From NCBI RefSeq assembly GCF_900111015.1, contig NZ_FOFS01000014.1, positions 78,535 through 142,534 of the forward strand: a stretch of DNA of 64,000 nt. The letters are read 5' to 3'. Below the pieces are notes generated by a model. It did not search any database and was not told where the DNA came from. It saw only the letters and a list, made by a program, of their open reading frames with translations. Position 1 is the first letter of the stretch. Every line of letters starts with the position of its first letter. Positions 26,761 through 34,297 of this stretch are shown piece by piece. Source of the stretch: Solimonas aquatica. GTDB lineage: Bacteria > Pseudomonadota > Gammaproteobacteria > Nevskiales > Nevskiaceae. The position numbers and the translations under genes were made by a program.

Positions 26761-27231
26761 TCAGAATTCGATTCGCGGCGGCGCAATCGCACTTTGCAGG
26801 ATCTGCATATTGCGCAGGCGCGGATCATCGGCGGTGGGCTCGCGCGCCAGGCCGTCCTGCAGATGCAGCCAGGGCAGCCAGCTCTCCGCGCCATAGTGCA
26901 CGCCGGGCGCGGCGGCGGCCGGATCATCGAGGCTGCCGATGGTGAGATACACCCTTGAGGCATCCAGATACTCGAAGCTCAGCGGTGTGCCGCAGTCCGC
27001 GCAGAAGCCGCGACGGGCCAGAGAGGAGGACGCGTAGTACTTGGGTGTGCCCTGTGTCCAGCGCAGCGCGTCACGGGGTGAGCCCGCCAATGCGGCGAAG
27101 GCATTGCCCATCGCGCGCTGACACATGCGGCAGTGACAGAGATGGATTTTCTCCAGGGCGGCGTGAATCTCGTAGCGGACTGCGCCGCACTGGCAGCCGC
27201 CGCAGGCAGGGGTGGCGGGCGTTGGATTCAT
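26761..27231 (-). CDS. GFA/CENP-V family zinc-binding protein
   Basis: A 156-residue protein of the glutathione-dependent formaldehyde-activating enzyme (GFA) fold. The zinc ligands are visible in CGGCQCGAVRY, CHCRMCQRA and CADCGTPLSFEY. Many members have no proven formaldehyde role, so I give only the family. The ATG at 27231 is preferred (AAGGTGG 5 nt upstream) over a GTG three codons earlier. It stands alone between DUF3015 and the TIR-associated small gene. Confidence 0.85.
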   Translation of the reverse strand: MNPTPATPACGGCQCGAVRYEIHAALEKIHLCHCRMCQRAMGNAFAALAGSPRDALRWTQGTPKYYASSSLARRGFCADCGTPLSFEYLDASRVYLTIGSLDDPAAAAPGVHYGAESWLPWLHLQDGLAREPTADDPRLRNMQILQSAIAPPRIEF

Positions 27232-27250
27232 GCCCGCCACCTTAGCAAAC

Positions 27251-27595
27251 TCAGCCCGGCTTGCGGACGATGATCGGGTCGATCAGCACCTCGGTGCCGT
27301 TCAGATAGTTGCGCACCTTGAGATTCACGTTGTAGGTGCCCTCGCTCAGGCTGGTGAGCACCAGCGCGCTGAGATAGCGGCCCAGACCCAGACCCAGGCT
27401 GAGATTGAGCGTGCCGCCGCCCGCCTTGTTGGTGAGAAACAGTTCGAAATGCCAGGAGCCGATGTCGTCGTCACTGCTGGCTGGCACCAGCTCGTAGACG
27501 ATCAGATCCAGTGCCTTCACGGTCGAGACGATGGCGCTCGGATCGGGGCACTGGCCCTGGCTGTTGATCGGAACCTGGGTGGCGATGACGGACAT
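27251..27595 (-). CDS. Unrecognised 114-aa protein downstream of TIR-TPR gene
   Basis: A 114-residue protein without signal peptide or membrane helix. It starts MSVIATQVPINSQGQ and is dominated by alternating hydrophobic/polar strands (GSWHFELFLTN, GTYNVNLKVRNYL), suggesting an all-beta fold. A glycine/leucine-rich centre (LNLSLGLGLGRYL) is unusual. I recognise no family. The start is fixed by AAGGAG 8 nt before the ATG; a longer reading to 27691 overlaps the upstream gene. It follows the TIR-TPR gene by 49 nt on the same strand, and a GC hairpin lies in that gap, so the two are probably one operon. Confidence 0.65.
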   Translation of the reverse strand: MSVIATQVPINSQGQCPDPSAIVSTVKALDLIVYELVPASSDDDIGSWHFELFLTNKAGGGTLNLSLGLGLGRYLSALVLTSLSEGTYNVNLKVRNYLNGTEVLIDPIIVRKPG

Positions 27596-27614
27596 GAGAC
27601 TTGCTCCTTGGCTG

Positions 27615-27645
27615 GCGCGGCTCTTTTGCCGCGCGCCCCCTTTTT
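27615..27645 (+). terminator. GC hairpin with T-run in the TIR/114-aa gene gap
   Basis: GCGCGGC (27615-27621), loop TCTTTT, GCCGCGC (27628-27634), then GCCCCC and TTTTT on the plus strand. It is terminator-like only on the plus strand, where no gene ends. On the minus strand it would be a hairpin in the leader of the 114-aa gene. Confidence 0.35.
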
Positions 27646-29738
27646 CAGGATGAGCAAGCGCCGAGCAGGGAACCGCGACGATGACGTTCAAGAAAACGCT
27701 GTAAGCGCAAACGACCGAGGTCGCAACGCTGCAAGGAGGATGGCACCGTTATCGTCGTGAGGTCTGCGTTGTCGATCACAGCCAGACGCAGGCGCAACGG
27801 CTCGGCCCGTGACGGCGCCAGCGTCTGCAGGCGCGTCAGCTGCGTGGACAGATCGGGTGCGTCGCGTCCTGGTTTCAATTCCCGCAGCAGCAGGGCGTGC
27901 TCCAGCGCGGTACCGAGGTTGGCGGGGTTGTCGTCCTTGAGTCCGGCGACGACGCCCGTGACCGTCTCCAGCGTCTGCCGCGCCGCAGCGGGCTTGCCGC
28001 GTGCCAGCTGCAGATCGGCGAGCCGGTTGGCGGCCTGCAGATAGCTTCGCCGCCAGCTCAGCTGCTGGGAATCATGTTCGTAGCAGCGACGCAGCAGCGT
28101 CAGCGCCTGCTGCGCCTGCTGTTCGGCCGGATCCAGCTGTTGCGCCAGTTCGGCCGCGCTGGCCAGCAGCAGATGGCTGTGTGCCAGGGCATGGCGCCAC
28201 TCCAGATTGTCAGGATCGCGGACCTGCAGTTGTCCGCCGAGCTGCAGGCTGCGCTCGGCATTGGCCAGCCCGGCCCTTGCCTCGCCGTGTTCGAGCTGCA
28301 AATTGGCCAGCAGCAAGAGCGCAAGATCGAGGCGAAACTTCAGCGACATGTCCTCTGGCTGGCCGTTGCTCAGCCGGCTCAGGATTTCGCTTTGCTGTTG
28401 CAGCAACTGCTGCGCTTCATCGTAGCGCTCGCGCTTCTCCTGTACGGCGGCAAGCCAGGCGAGCGATTCGGAATTGGCCAGCTGGTATTCGCGCTTGTCG
28501 GGGAAACGCTGCGCGAGCTTGCGGCTGACTTCATGCGCGGCGCTGAAGCGCTGCAGCGCCACATCCAGTTCACCGCGCGCCTCGGCCAGAGTGCCGAGAT
28601 TGGACTCGGCATAACCCACTTCCTGCTGCCAGTCGCTGTTGTCGGGTTCCCGTGCCACCAGGCGCAGGGCGATGTCGCGATAGGCCAGCAGATGCGCCTG
28701 CGCCCCGGCGTAGTCCTGCTCCAGCCAGGCGGCGTAACCGGTCCAGTATTCCGACTGTCCGAGATTGAACAGCGCCTGCGCGGAGCGTGGCTGACGCTGC
28801 ACCAGCTTGCGATCCAGCTCCAGGGCGGCGGCGAAGGATTGCGCGGCCAGCTTCTGATGCCCTTGCTGCACGCGGATCTCGCCGATCTGGCGCAGGGTTC
28901 GGGCGCGCGCGGCCAGCGTTGCATCGGTCTCGCCGTCCTGGGCCGCGGCGCTGAAATACCGCATAGCGCGCTCGCCCACGGCATCCAGCACATCCAGCCG
29001 GCCCACCGGTTCCAGCTTCGCGTGCAGATCGCCGAGCATGAAGCCGATCAGATCCTCAGCCTGCGCGCGGCTGCGCTCGGCGGCGCCGCGCGCGATATAG
29101 GCGGCGACCGCCAGGGTGATGGTCAGCGCCGCGATCAGCGTCGCGAAGATCGACAGGCCGGCGAGGCGGCGGTTGCGCGACTGCAGATCGCGCCGGCGCA
29201 GCTCGTCGTAACCCAGGCCCAGCAGGCCGGCGATCAGTTTCAGCAGCGCCTTGTCGCGGCCATCGCCCTGACTGCGCGCATCGGCCGCCATCGGCTCGAT
29301 GCTGCGTTTGCCGCCGGCGTCGCGCACGTACAGCAGTTCCGGCGCAAAGCACTCATCGCCATCGCCGGCATGCGGCCGGCCGCCGACGATGAAGCTGCGC
29401 ACGCGATCGGCGCGGCCCAGCGACTTGAAGTATCGGATTTCCTCATTCACCCACTTCGAGCGGGCGCTGTACGGCGAGCAGATCACCACCAGATAGCGTG
29501 AGGCGCGCAGCGCGCGTTCGATCTCCGGCCCCAGCTCCGAAGAGCTGGACAGCTCATCGCGATCGCGGAACACCGGATACAGCCGTGACGGTACCGGACC
29601 ATCCGCACAAGGCTGCCCCACCAGCTTGTCAGGCAGGCGGTAGCGCTCCATGCGGCGACGCAGCCATCCCGCCCAGCGCCGGTCCTCATGGCTGTAGCTG
29701 ATGAACGCCCAATACTTGAAATCCCCTGCCTCGGACAC
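27645..29738 (-). CDS. TIR domain - transmembrane - TPR protein
   Basis: A 697-residue protein in three parts. Residues about 7-150 are a TIR domain: WAFISYSHEDRRWAGWL (BB/alphaA region), VFRDRDELSSSSELG, and SPYSARSKWVNEEIRYF, where Glu100 sits at W+4 like the catalytic Glu of SARM1 and plant TIR NADases. Residues about 192-214 form one membrane helix. The remaining 470 residues are helical TPR-like repeats with Ala/Leu/Tyr spacing, ending near residue 670. Bacterial TIR proteins often degrade NAD+ in anti-phage defence, but signalling scaffolds also exist. The start is a GTG at 29738, and the ribosome site is unclear. Upstream is the kch gene (152 nt), downstream the 114-aa gene. Confidence 0.8.
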   Translation of the reverse strand: MSEAGDFKYWAFISYSHEDRRWAGWLRRRMERYRLPDKLVGQPCADGPVPSRLYPVFRDRDELSSSSELGPEIERALRASRYLVVICSPYSARSKWVNEEIRYFKSLGRADRVRSFIVGGRPHAGDGDECFAPELLYVRDAGGKRSIEPMAADARSQGDGRDKALLKLIAGLLGLGYDELRRRDLQSRNRRLAGLSIFATLIAALTITLAVAAYIARGAAERSRAQAEDLIGFMLGDLHAKLEPVGRLDVLDAVGERAMRYFSAAAQDGETDATLAARARTLRQIGEIRVQQGHQKLAAQSFAAALELDRKLVQRQPRSAQALFNLGQSEYWTGYAAWLEQDYAGAQAHLLAYRDIALRLVAREPDNSDWQQEVGYAESNLGTLAEARGELDVALQRFSAAHEVSRKLAQRFPDKREYQLANSESLAWLAAVQEKRERYDEAQQLLQQQSEILSRLSNGQPEDMSLKFRLDLALLLLANLQLEHGEARAGLANAERSLQLGGQLQVRDPDNLEWRHALAHSHLLLASAAELAQQLDPAEQQAQQALTLLRRCYEHDSQQLSWRRSYLQAANRLADLQLARGKPAAARQTLETVTGVVAGLKDDNPANLGTALEHALLLRELKPGRDAPDLSTQLTRLQTLAPSRAEPLRLRLAVIDNADLTTITVPSSLQRCDLGRLRLQRFLERHRRGSLLGACSS

Positions 29739-29890
29739 GCCTTCCCAGCTCTCCCAAGCTACGCTCGACGATGGCGATCAGCGGCAGTCTTGCGCCGATC
29801 AGCCTTCGTATCATGCCGCAAACGGCTGAGTCTGCCCTGACCGCCGGCCCGCGACGGACGGTGTCGCACACCTGAAACAGGCGCAGCGGG

Positions 29891-30985
29891 CTAGCGGATG
29901 CGGCCGGTGCGGAAGCGCTCGCGCGGCTTGGTGAACAGCGTGCCGCTGGCGATCTTGTTGCCGCGCGCCACCAGCACGATCTTGTCGCCGGCCTCGATGC
30001 GCTCTTCGGGCGAGGGATGCGGCAGGCTCTGGCCGCTGGCGCGGTCGATATGCACCACGAAGAAGGCGCCACGCCCGGCCTGCTCGGCCTCGGCCACCGT
30101 CACGCCGGTGAGCGCGCCATTGGCCGGCACACTGACCACCTCCAGCTCCAGGCCCAGCTCGTGCAGGCCACGCTTCATCTCGCGCATCTGCGGCGAGTCA
30201 TCGACGAAGTGCAGGGTGGCCGGATACAGAATCATCTCGGCGATACGCTCGGCGCCGATGTGCGTGGGCAGCACGATCTGATCGGCGCCGGCATGGGCGA
30301 GCTTGCTCTCCGTGCTCGGCTCCTCGCCGCGCGCGATGATGGTCAGGCGCGGATTGAGGCTGCGTGCGCTCAAGGTGATGAACACGTTTGCCGCGTCATT
30401 GGGCAGCACCGTGGCCAGAATCTTCGCGCGCTCGATGCCGGCAATCTTCAGCGCGTTCTCGTCGGTGGCATCGCCCTGGATGCAGAGAAAGCCCAGGGCC
30501 TGCGCCTCCGCCACGCGTGTGGCCTCGTGCTCGATGATCACGAAGTCGCTGCGCGCCGGGCTCAGCTCCTTGGACAGCTGCACGCCGATGCGGCCGAAGC
30601 CGCAGATGACGATGTGATTGTGCAAGCGATCGATTTGCGTCTGCATACGGTCCACTCCCAGCATCCGGCGGATCTGTACCACGGTGAACAACTGCACCAG
30701 CGCGCCGGTCAGCACGATCATGCCGGTGCAGCCCAGCACGATGGTGGCGATGGTCAGGCCGCGCAGATAAGGCGTGGTGACCGCATGCACCTCGCCATAA
30801 CCCACCGAGAACACGGTGAAGGTGACCATGTAGGCCGCGTCGCTGAAACTCCAGCCGGCGTGCATGTAACCTGCCGTGGCAAAGACGAACACCAAGGCCA
30901 CAAATACCAGGGTGCCGGCCACATTGCGCAGCGGCGAGCCGAAGATGCCTTCGGCGCTGGCGGACAGGGTCTTGCGCGTGGGCAT
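29891..30985 (-). CDS. Potassium channel with RCK (TrkA-N/TrkA-C) domains
   Basis: A 364-residue Kch/MthK-like channel subunit: two membrane helices (about residues 22-40 and 74-99) flanking a pore loop with the filter SVGYGE (residues 60-65), then an RCK-N domain with the Rossmann loop GFGRIG (129-134) and NDAANVFITLSAR, and a C-terminal RCK-C domain (ANGALTGVTVAEAEQAG ... GDKIVLVARG). The usual filter is TVGYGD, so both flanking residues are conservative changes. It would form a tetrameric K+ channel in the inner membrane gated by a cytoplasmic ligand ring. It precedes the TIR-TPR gene on the same strand. Confidence 0.85.
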   Translation of the reverse strand: MPTRKTLSASAEGIFGSPLRNVAGTLVFVALVFVFATAGYMHAGWSFSDAAYMVTFTVFSVGYGEVHAVTTPYLRGLTIATIVLGCTGMIVLTGALVQLFTVVQIRRMLGVDRMQTQIDRLHNHIVICGFGRIGVQLSKELSPARSDFVIIEHEATRVAEAQALGFLCIQGDATDENALKIAGIERAKILATVLPNDAANVFITLSARSLNPRLTIIARGEEPSTESKLAHAGADQIVLPTHIGAERIAEMILYPATLHFVDDSPQMREMKRGLHELGLELEVVSVPANGALTGVTVAEAEQAGRGAFFVVHIDRASGQSLPHPSPEERIEAGDKIVLVARGNKIASGTLFTKPRERFRTGRIR

Positions 30986-31073
30986 GCGCGGGGCGGGCGG
31001 GGCTGGCGAGGAGTGTTTGAATTCTGACGGCGCGGAAAAGCTCGCATGCCGCCGGCGGCTTGTCCAGCAGGCA

Positions 31074-31097
31074 CAAAAAAGCCGCCCGGAGGCGGCT
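31074..31097 (-). terminator. Intrinsic terminator of the pnt operon
   Basis: AGCCGCC (31080-31086), loop CGGA, GGCGGCT (31091-31097). On the minus strand a run of six T follows at 31079-31074. It lies 53 nt after the pntB stop and ends the transhydrogenase operon. Confidence 0.85.
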
Positions 31098-31149
31098 CGT
31101 TTGCGCGAACAGGAATCTGTCTCAGTGCCCGCCGTCCAGCCCCGGCGGC

Positions 31150-32574
31150 TTAATGGCCGCCATCGAGAGATTTCACCGCCTGGATCATGGCCACCATCAC
31201 CTTCTGCGCGTCGCCGTAGACCATGTTGGTGTTGTCGGCGAAGAACAGCTCGTTCTCCACGCCCGAGTAGCCCTTGCCCTGGCCGCGCTTGACCACGTAG
31301 ACCTGCTTGGCCTGGTCCACGTTGAGAATCGGCATGCCGTAGATCGGGCTGCTCTTGTTGGTGCGCGCCGCCGGGTTCACGGTGTCGTTGGCGCCGATCA
31401 CGATGGCGACGTCGGCTTCCTTGAACTCGTTGTTGATGTCTTCCATGTCATAGATGATGTCGTACGGCACGCCGGCTTCGGCGAGCAGCACGTTCATGTG
31501 ACCGGGCATGCGGCCGGCCACCGGATGGATGGCGAACTTCACTTCCACGCCGGCGTCCTGGATCAGCTTCACGAACTCGAACAGCTTGTGCTGCGCCTGC
31601 GCCACGGCCAGGCCGTAGCCGGGGGCGATGATCACCTTGCTGGCGTAGCGCATGTTGATGCCGGCGTCGCCCGCATCCACCGGCTTCATGGAGCCCTTGA
31701 TCTCGCCCTGGCCTTCGTCGCCGGTGGCGCCGAAGTTGGAGAAGATCACATTGCTTACCGAGCGGTTCATGGCCTTGGCCATCAGCAGGGTCAGCAGCGT
31801 GCCGGCCGAGCCCACCACCATGCCGGCGATCATCAGCGCCGGGTTCTGCAGCACGAAGCCTTCGAAACCCACGGCCAGGCCGGTGAAGGCGTTGTACAGC
31901 GAGATCACCACCGGCATGTCGGCGCCGCCGATGGGCATGGTCATCAGCACGCCGAACACCAGGGCCAGCGCGAAGAAGGCGGCGGTGATCGCCACCGGCG
32001 CGTGGCCGTGTTCGACGAAGGCGATGTACAGGCCCAGGGCCAGGGTGGCGAAGAACACCGAGCCGTTCATCAGCTGCAGGCCGGTGAAGCGCCAGGTGCC
32101 GTTGACGCGGCCGTCGAGCTTGGCCCAGGCGATCAGCGAGCCGGACAGCGAGATGGCGCCGATCAGCGAGCCGATGATGGTGACCACCAGCGGAATGGTT
32201 TCGTGCTGCGCGCTGCTGCGGAACAGCTCCACGGCGCCGATGGCGGCGGCGGCGCCACCACCCATGCCGTTGTAGAGCGCCACCATCTGCGGCATGGCGG
32301 TCATCTCCACCTTCTTGCCGCTCCACCAGGCCCAGCCGAAGCCCAGGGCCAGGGCCGCGGCGCCGAGCGCGACGTTCACGTTCAGATGCGGCGCGGCGGC
32401 GTCATTGACGCCGAACACGTAGAGGAAGCTGGCCAGCACCGCCACCAGCATGCCCAGGCCCGCGACGCGGATGCCCGAGGCCGCCGTCACCGGCGAGGAC
32501 ATGCGCTTCAAACCGTAGATGAAAAGAAACGCCGCGACGAGGTAGCTGGCGTCGATGATCAGTTGTGCATTCAT
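31150..32574 (-). CDS. pntB: NAD(P) transhydrogenase subunit beta
   Basis: A 474-residue inner-membrane protein, the proton-translocating and NADP(H)-binding subunit of energy-linked transhydrogenase. The N-terminal half has eight or nine hydrophobic segments (GSLIGAISLSGSLIAWAKL). The C-terminal dIII domain carries the NADP site, with PGYGLAVAQAQHKLFE, HPVAGRMPGHMNVLLAEA and IGANDTVNPAA. Full length for the family (E. coli 462). It is the last gene of pntAA-pntAB-pntB, 77 nt after pntAB, and is followed by a clear terminator. Confidence 0.95.
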   Translation of the reverse strand: MNAQLIIDASYLVAAFLFIYGLKRMSSPVTAASGIRVAGLGMLVAVLASFLYVFGVNDAAAPHLNVNVALGAAALALGFGWAWWSGKKVEMTAMPQMVALYNGMGGGAAAAIGAVELFRSSAQHETIPLVVTIIGSLIGAISLSGSLIAWAKLDGRVNGTWRFTGLQLMNGSVFFATLALGLYIAFVEHGHAPVAITAAFFALALVFGVLMTMPIGGADMPVVISLYNAFTGLAVGFEGFVLQNPALMIAGMVVGSAGTLLTLLMAKAMNRSVSNVIFSNFGATGDEGQGEIKGSMKPVDAGDAGINMRYASKVIIAPGYGLAVAQAQHKLFEFVKLIQDAGVEVKFAIHPVAGRMPGHMNVLLAEAGVPYDIIYDMEDINNEFKEADVAIVIGANDTVNPAARTNKSSPIYGMPILNVDQAKQVYVVKRGQGKGYSGVENELFFADNTNMVYGDAQKVMVAMIQAVKSLDGGH

Positions 32575-32651
32575 TTTCGAAGTCCGTGAGGGGTGAGGAG
32601 TGAGGCGTGGGAGCGGGCGCGGTTCGCGCCGCGCTCCTCACGCTGGTCGCC

Positions 32652-32945
32652 TCACGCTTTCTTCTTGTCCGATGACTTGAACATCTGCAGCATGCGTTCG
32701 GTCACCACATAGCCACCGGCGGCGTTGCCGGCGCCGAGCAGCACGCCGAAAAAGCCGATGATCTGCTCGACCAGCGAGGTGGCATTGAGCAGCGCGAACA
32801 GCGCGCCCACCACCACGATGCCGTGCACGAAGTTGGAACCCGACATCAGCGGCGTGTGCAGGATGGACGGCACGCGGCCGATGATCTCGTAGCCGGTGAA
32901 GGCGGCGAGCATGAAGATGTACAGCGCGACGAATCCGGTCAGCAT
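32652..32945 (-). CDS. pntAB: NAD(P) transhydrogenase subunit alpha part 2
   Basis: A 97-residue membrane protein with three hydrophobic segments, equivalent to the C-terminal membrane part of E. coli PntA. FTGYEIIGRVPSILHTPLMSG and GAGNAAGGYVVTERMLQMF are typical of the family. In this organism the alpha subunit is encoded by two genes, as in many alpha- and gammaproteobacteria. It starts 3 nt after the pntAA stop. Confidence 0.93.
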   Translation of the reverse strand: MLTGFVALYIFMLAAFTGYEIIGRVPSILHTPLMSGSNFVHGIVVVGALFALLNATSLVEQIIGFFGVLLGAGNAAGGYVVTERMLQMFKSSDKKKA

Positions 32946-32948
32946 GAC

Positions 32949-34076
32949 TTAGCCCTCAATGACCTTTTTGGCAGCTTCGTTCTTGATTTCGCCGGCATGC
33001 GTCAGGCAGGCCTTGGCGAGCACCTCGTCTTCCCAGTTCACCGCGAACTTCTTGTCCTTGTCGAACATCAGCTCGATGAGGTTGAACTGGTTCTTGGCAT
33101 ACAGCTCGGAGGCGTGCTCGGCCAGCAGCGAGGGCACGTTCAGCGGCGCCACGATGGTCACCTGGCCGATCTGCACGGTCTGGCCGGGCTGGGTGTATTC
33201 GCAGTTGCCGCCGCCTTCCGAGGCCAGGTCCACGATCACCGCACCGTTCTTCATGCCGTCCACCTGCGCCTTGCTCACCAGCTTGGGCGAGGGGCGGCCG
33301 GGGATGGAGGCCGTGGTGATGATGATGTCGGCCTGCTGGATGTGCTTGGTGATGACTGCGGCCACCTTGTCCTTTTCTTCCTGCGTCAGCTCGCGGGCGT
33401 AACCGCCCTGGCCGCGCGCGTCCACGCCGGTGTCCACGAACTTGGCGCCCAGCGACTCGGCCTGTTCCTTGGTTTCCGGACGCACGTCATAGCCTTCCAC
33501 CATGGCGCCCAGACGGCGCGCGGTGGCGATGGCCTGCAGGCCGGCCACGCCCAGACCCATGACCAGGCACTTGGCCGGGCGGATGGAGCCGACCGCCGTG
33601 GTCATCATCGGCAGGATGCGGGCGAGATTGGTGGCGCCCAGCAGCGCGCCGTAATAGCCGGCCAGCGCGGCCTGGCTGGACAGCGCGTCCATGGCCTGGG
33701 CGCGGGTGATGCGCGGCACCAGTTCCATGGCGAAGCTGGTGATCTTCTTGTCGCGCAGCAGCTTGGTCAGCTCCACTTCCTTGTGCGCATAGACGAAGGA
33801 CAGCAGCACGCTGCCTTCCTTCATGGCATTGACCACCGACAGCTCCGGCGGCTGCACGCTGACCACGATATCGGCATCCGAAACCAGACCCTGCGGGTTG
33901 GCGGCGAAGGTCACGTTCTTGAAGGCCGAATCCGGAATGCGGCTGGCCGCGCCGGCGTCGGACTGCATGTGAATCTCGCAGCCGAGCTTGGCGAGTTTGT
34001 CGGCGACCGCCGGAACCAGCGCCACACGGCGCTCGTTCGCGCGAGTCTCCTTCAGCACGGCAATTTTGACCGGCAT
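32949..34076 (-). CDS. pntAA: NAD(P) transhydrogenase subunit alpha part 1
   Basis: A 375-residue soluble dI domain that binds NAD(H). It begins MPVKIAVLKETRANERRVALVP, shared with alanine dehydrogenase. The Rossmann segment is LVMGLGVAGLQAIATARRLGA, the mobile RQD-type loop region is TNLARILPMMTTAVGSI, and there is a typical C-terminal NVPSLLAEHASELYAKN. Together with PntAB and PntB it couples NADPH formation to proton re-entry. CGGAG lies about 9 nt before the ATG. It is divergent from nrdJa. Confidence 0.95.
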   Translation of the reverse strand: MPVKIAVLKETRANERRVALVPAVADKLAKLGCEIHMQSDAGAASRIPDSAFKNVTFAANPQGLVSDADIVVSVQPPELSVVNAMKEGSVLLSFVYAHKEVELTKLLRDKKITSFAMELVPRITRAQAMDALSSQAALAGYYGALLGATNLARILPMMTTAVGSIRPAKCLVMGLGVAGLQAIATARRLGAMVEGYDVRPETKEQAESLGAKFVDTGVDARGQGGYARELTQEEKDKVAAVITKHIQQADIIITTASIPGRPSPKLVSKAQVDGMKNGAVIVDLASEGGGNCEYTQPGQTVQIGQVTIVAPLNVPSLLAEHASELYAKNQFNLIELMFDKDKKFAVNWEDEVLAKACLTHAGEIKNEAAKKVIEG

Positions 34077-34297
34077 GGATTGGTGCTCCGAGTGCTAAAT
34101 GAATGATTGAGAGCCGGCGCGGCATTGGCTTCTAGGCGAGCCTGGCGGGCGCGAGCGGGCAGCAAGTCTAGCTAAAGGCGGACGGGAATAACACCCAAAC
34201 TCTTGTCAGCAGCTTGCGCTCAGGCGCTTTCCGTGCTGCGCCGCAACGGTGGACGCCCGCCCCCGCCAGGCGCAGGATGAGGACGGCAAAAGGTGTG
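34077..34297. promoter_or_regulatory. Divergent control region pntAA/nrdJa
   Basis: This 221-bp gap must hold both promoters. I looked for NrdR boxes and a cobalamin riboswitch and found neither with confidence. Confidence 0.3.

Noticed and set aside
34077..34297. Cobalamin riboswitch or NrdR boxes before nrdJa
   Set aside because: No B12-box and no pair of NrdR 16-mers could be found by eye.
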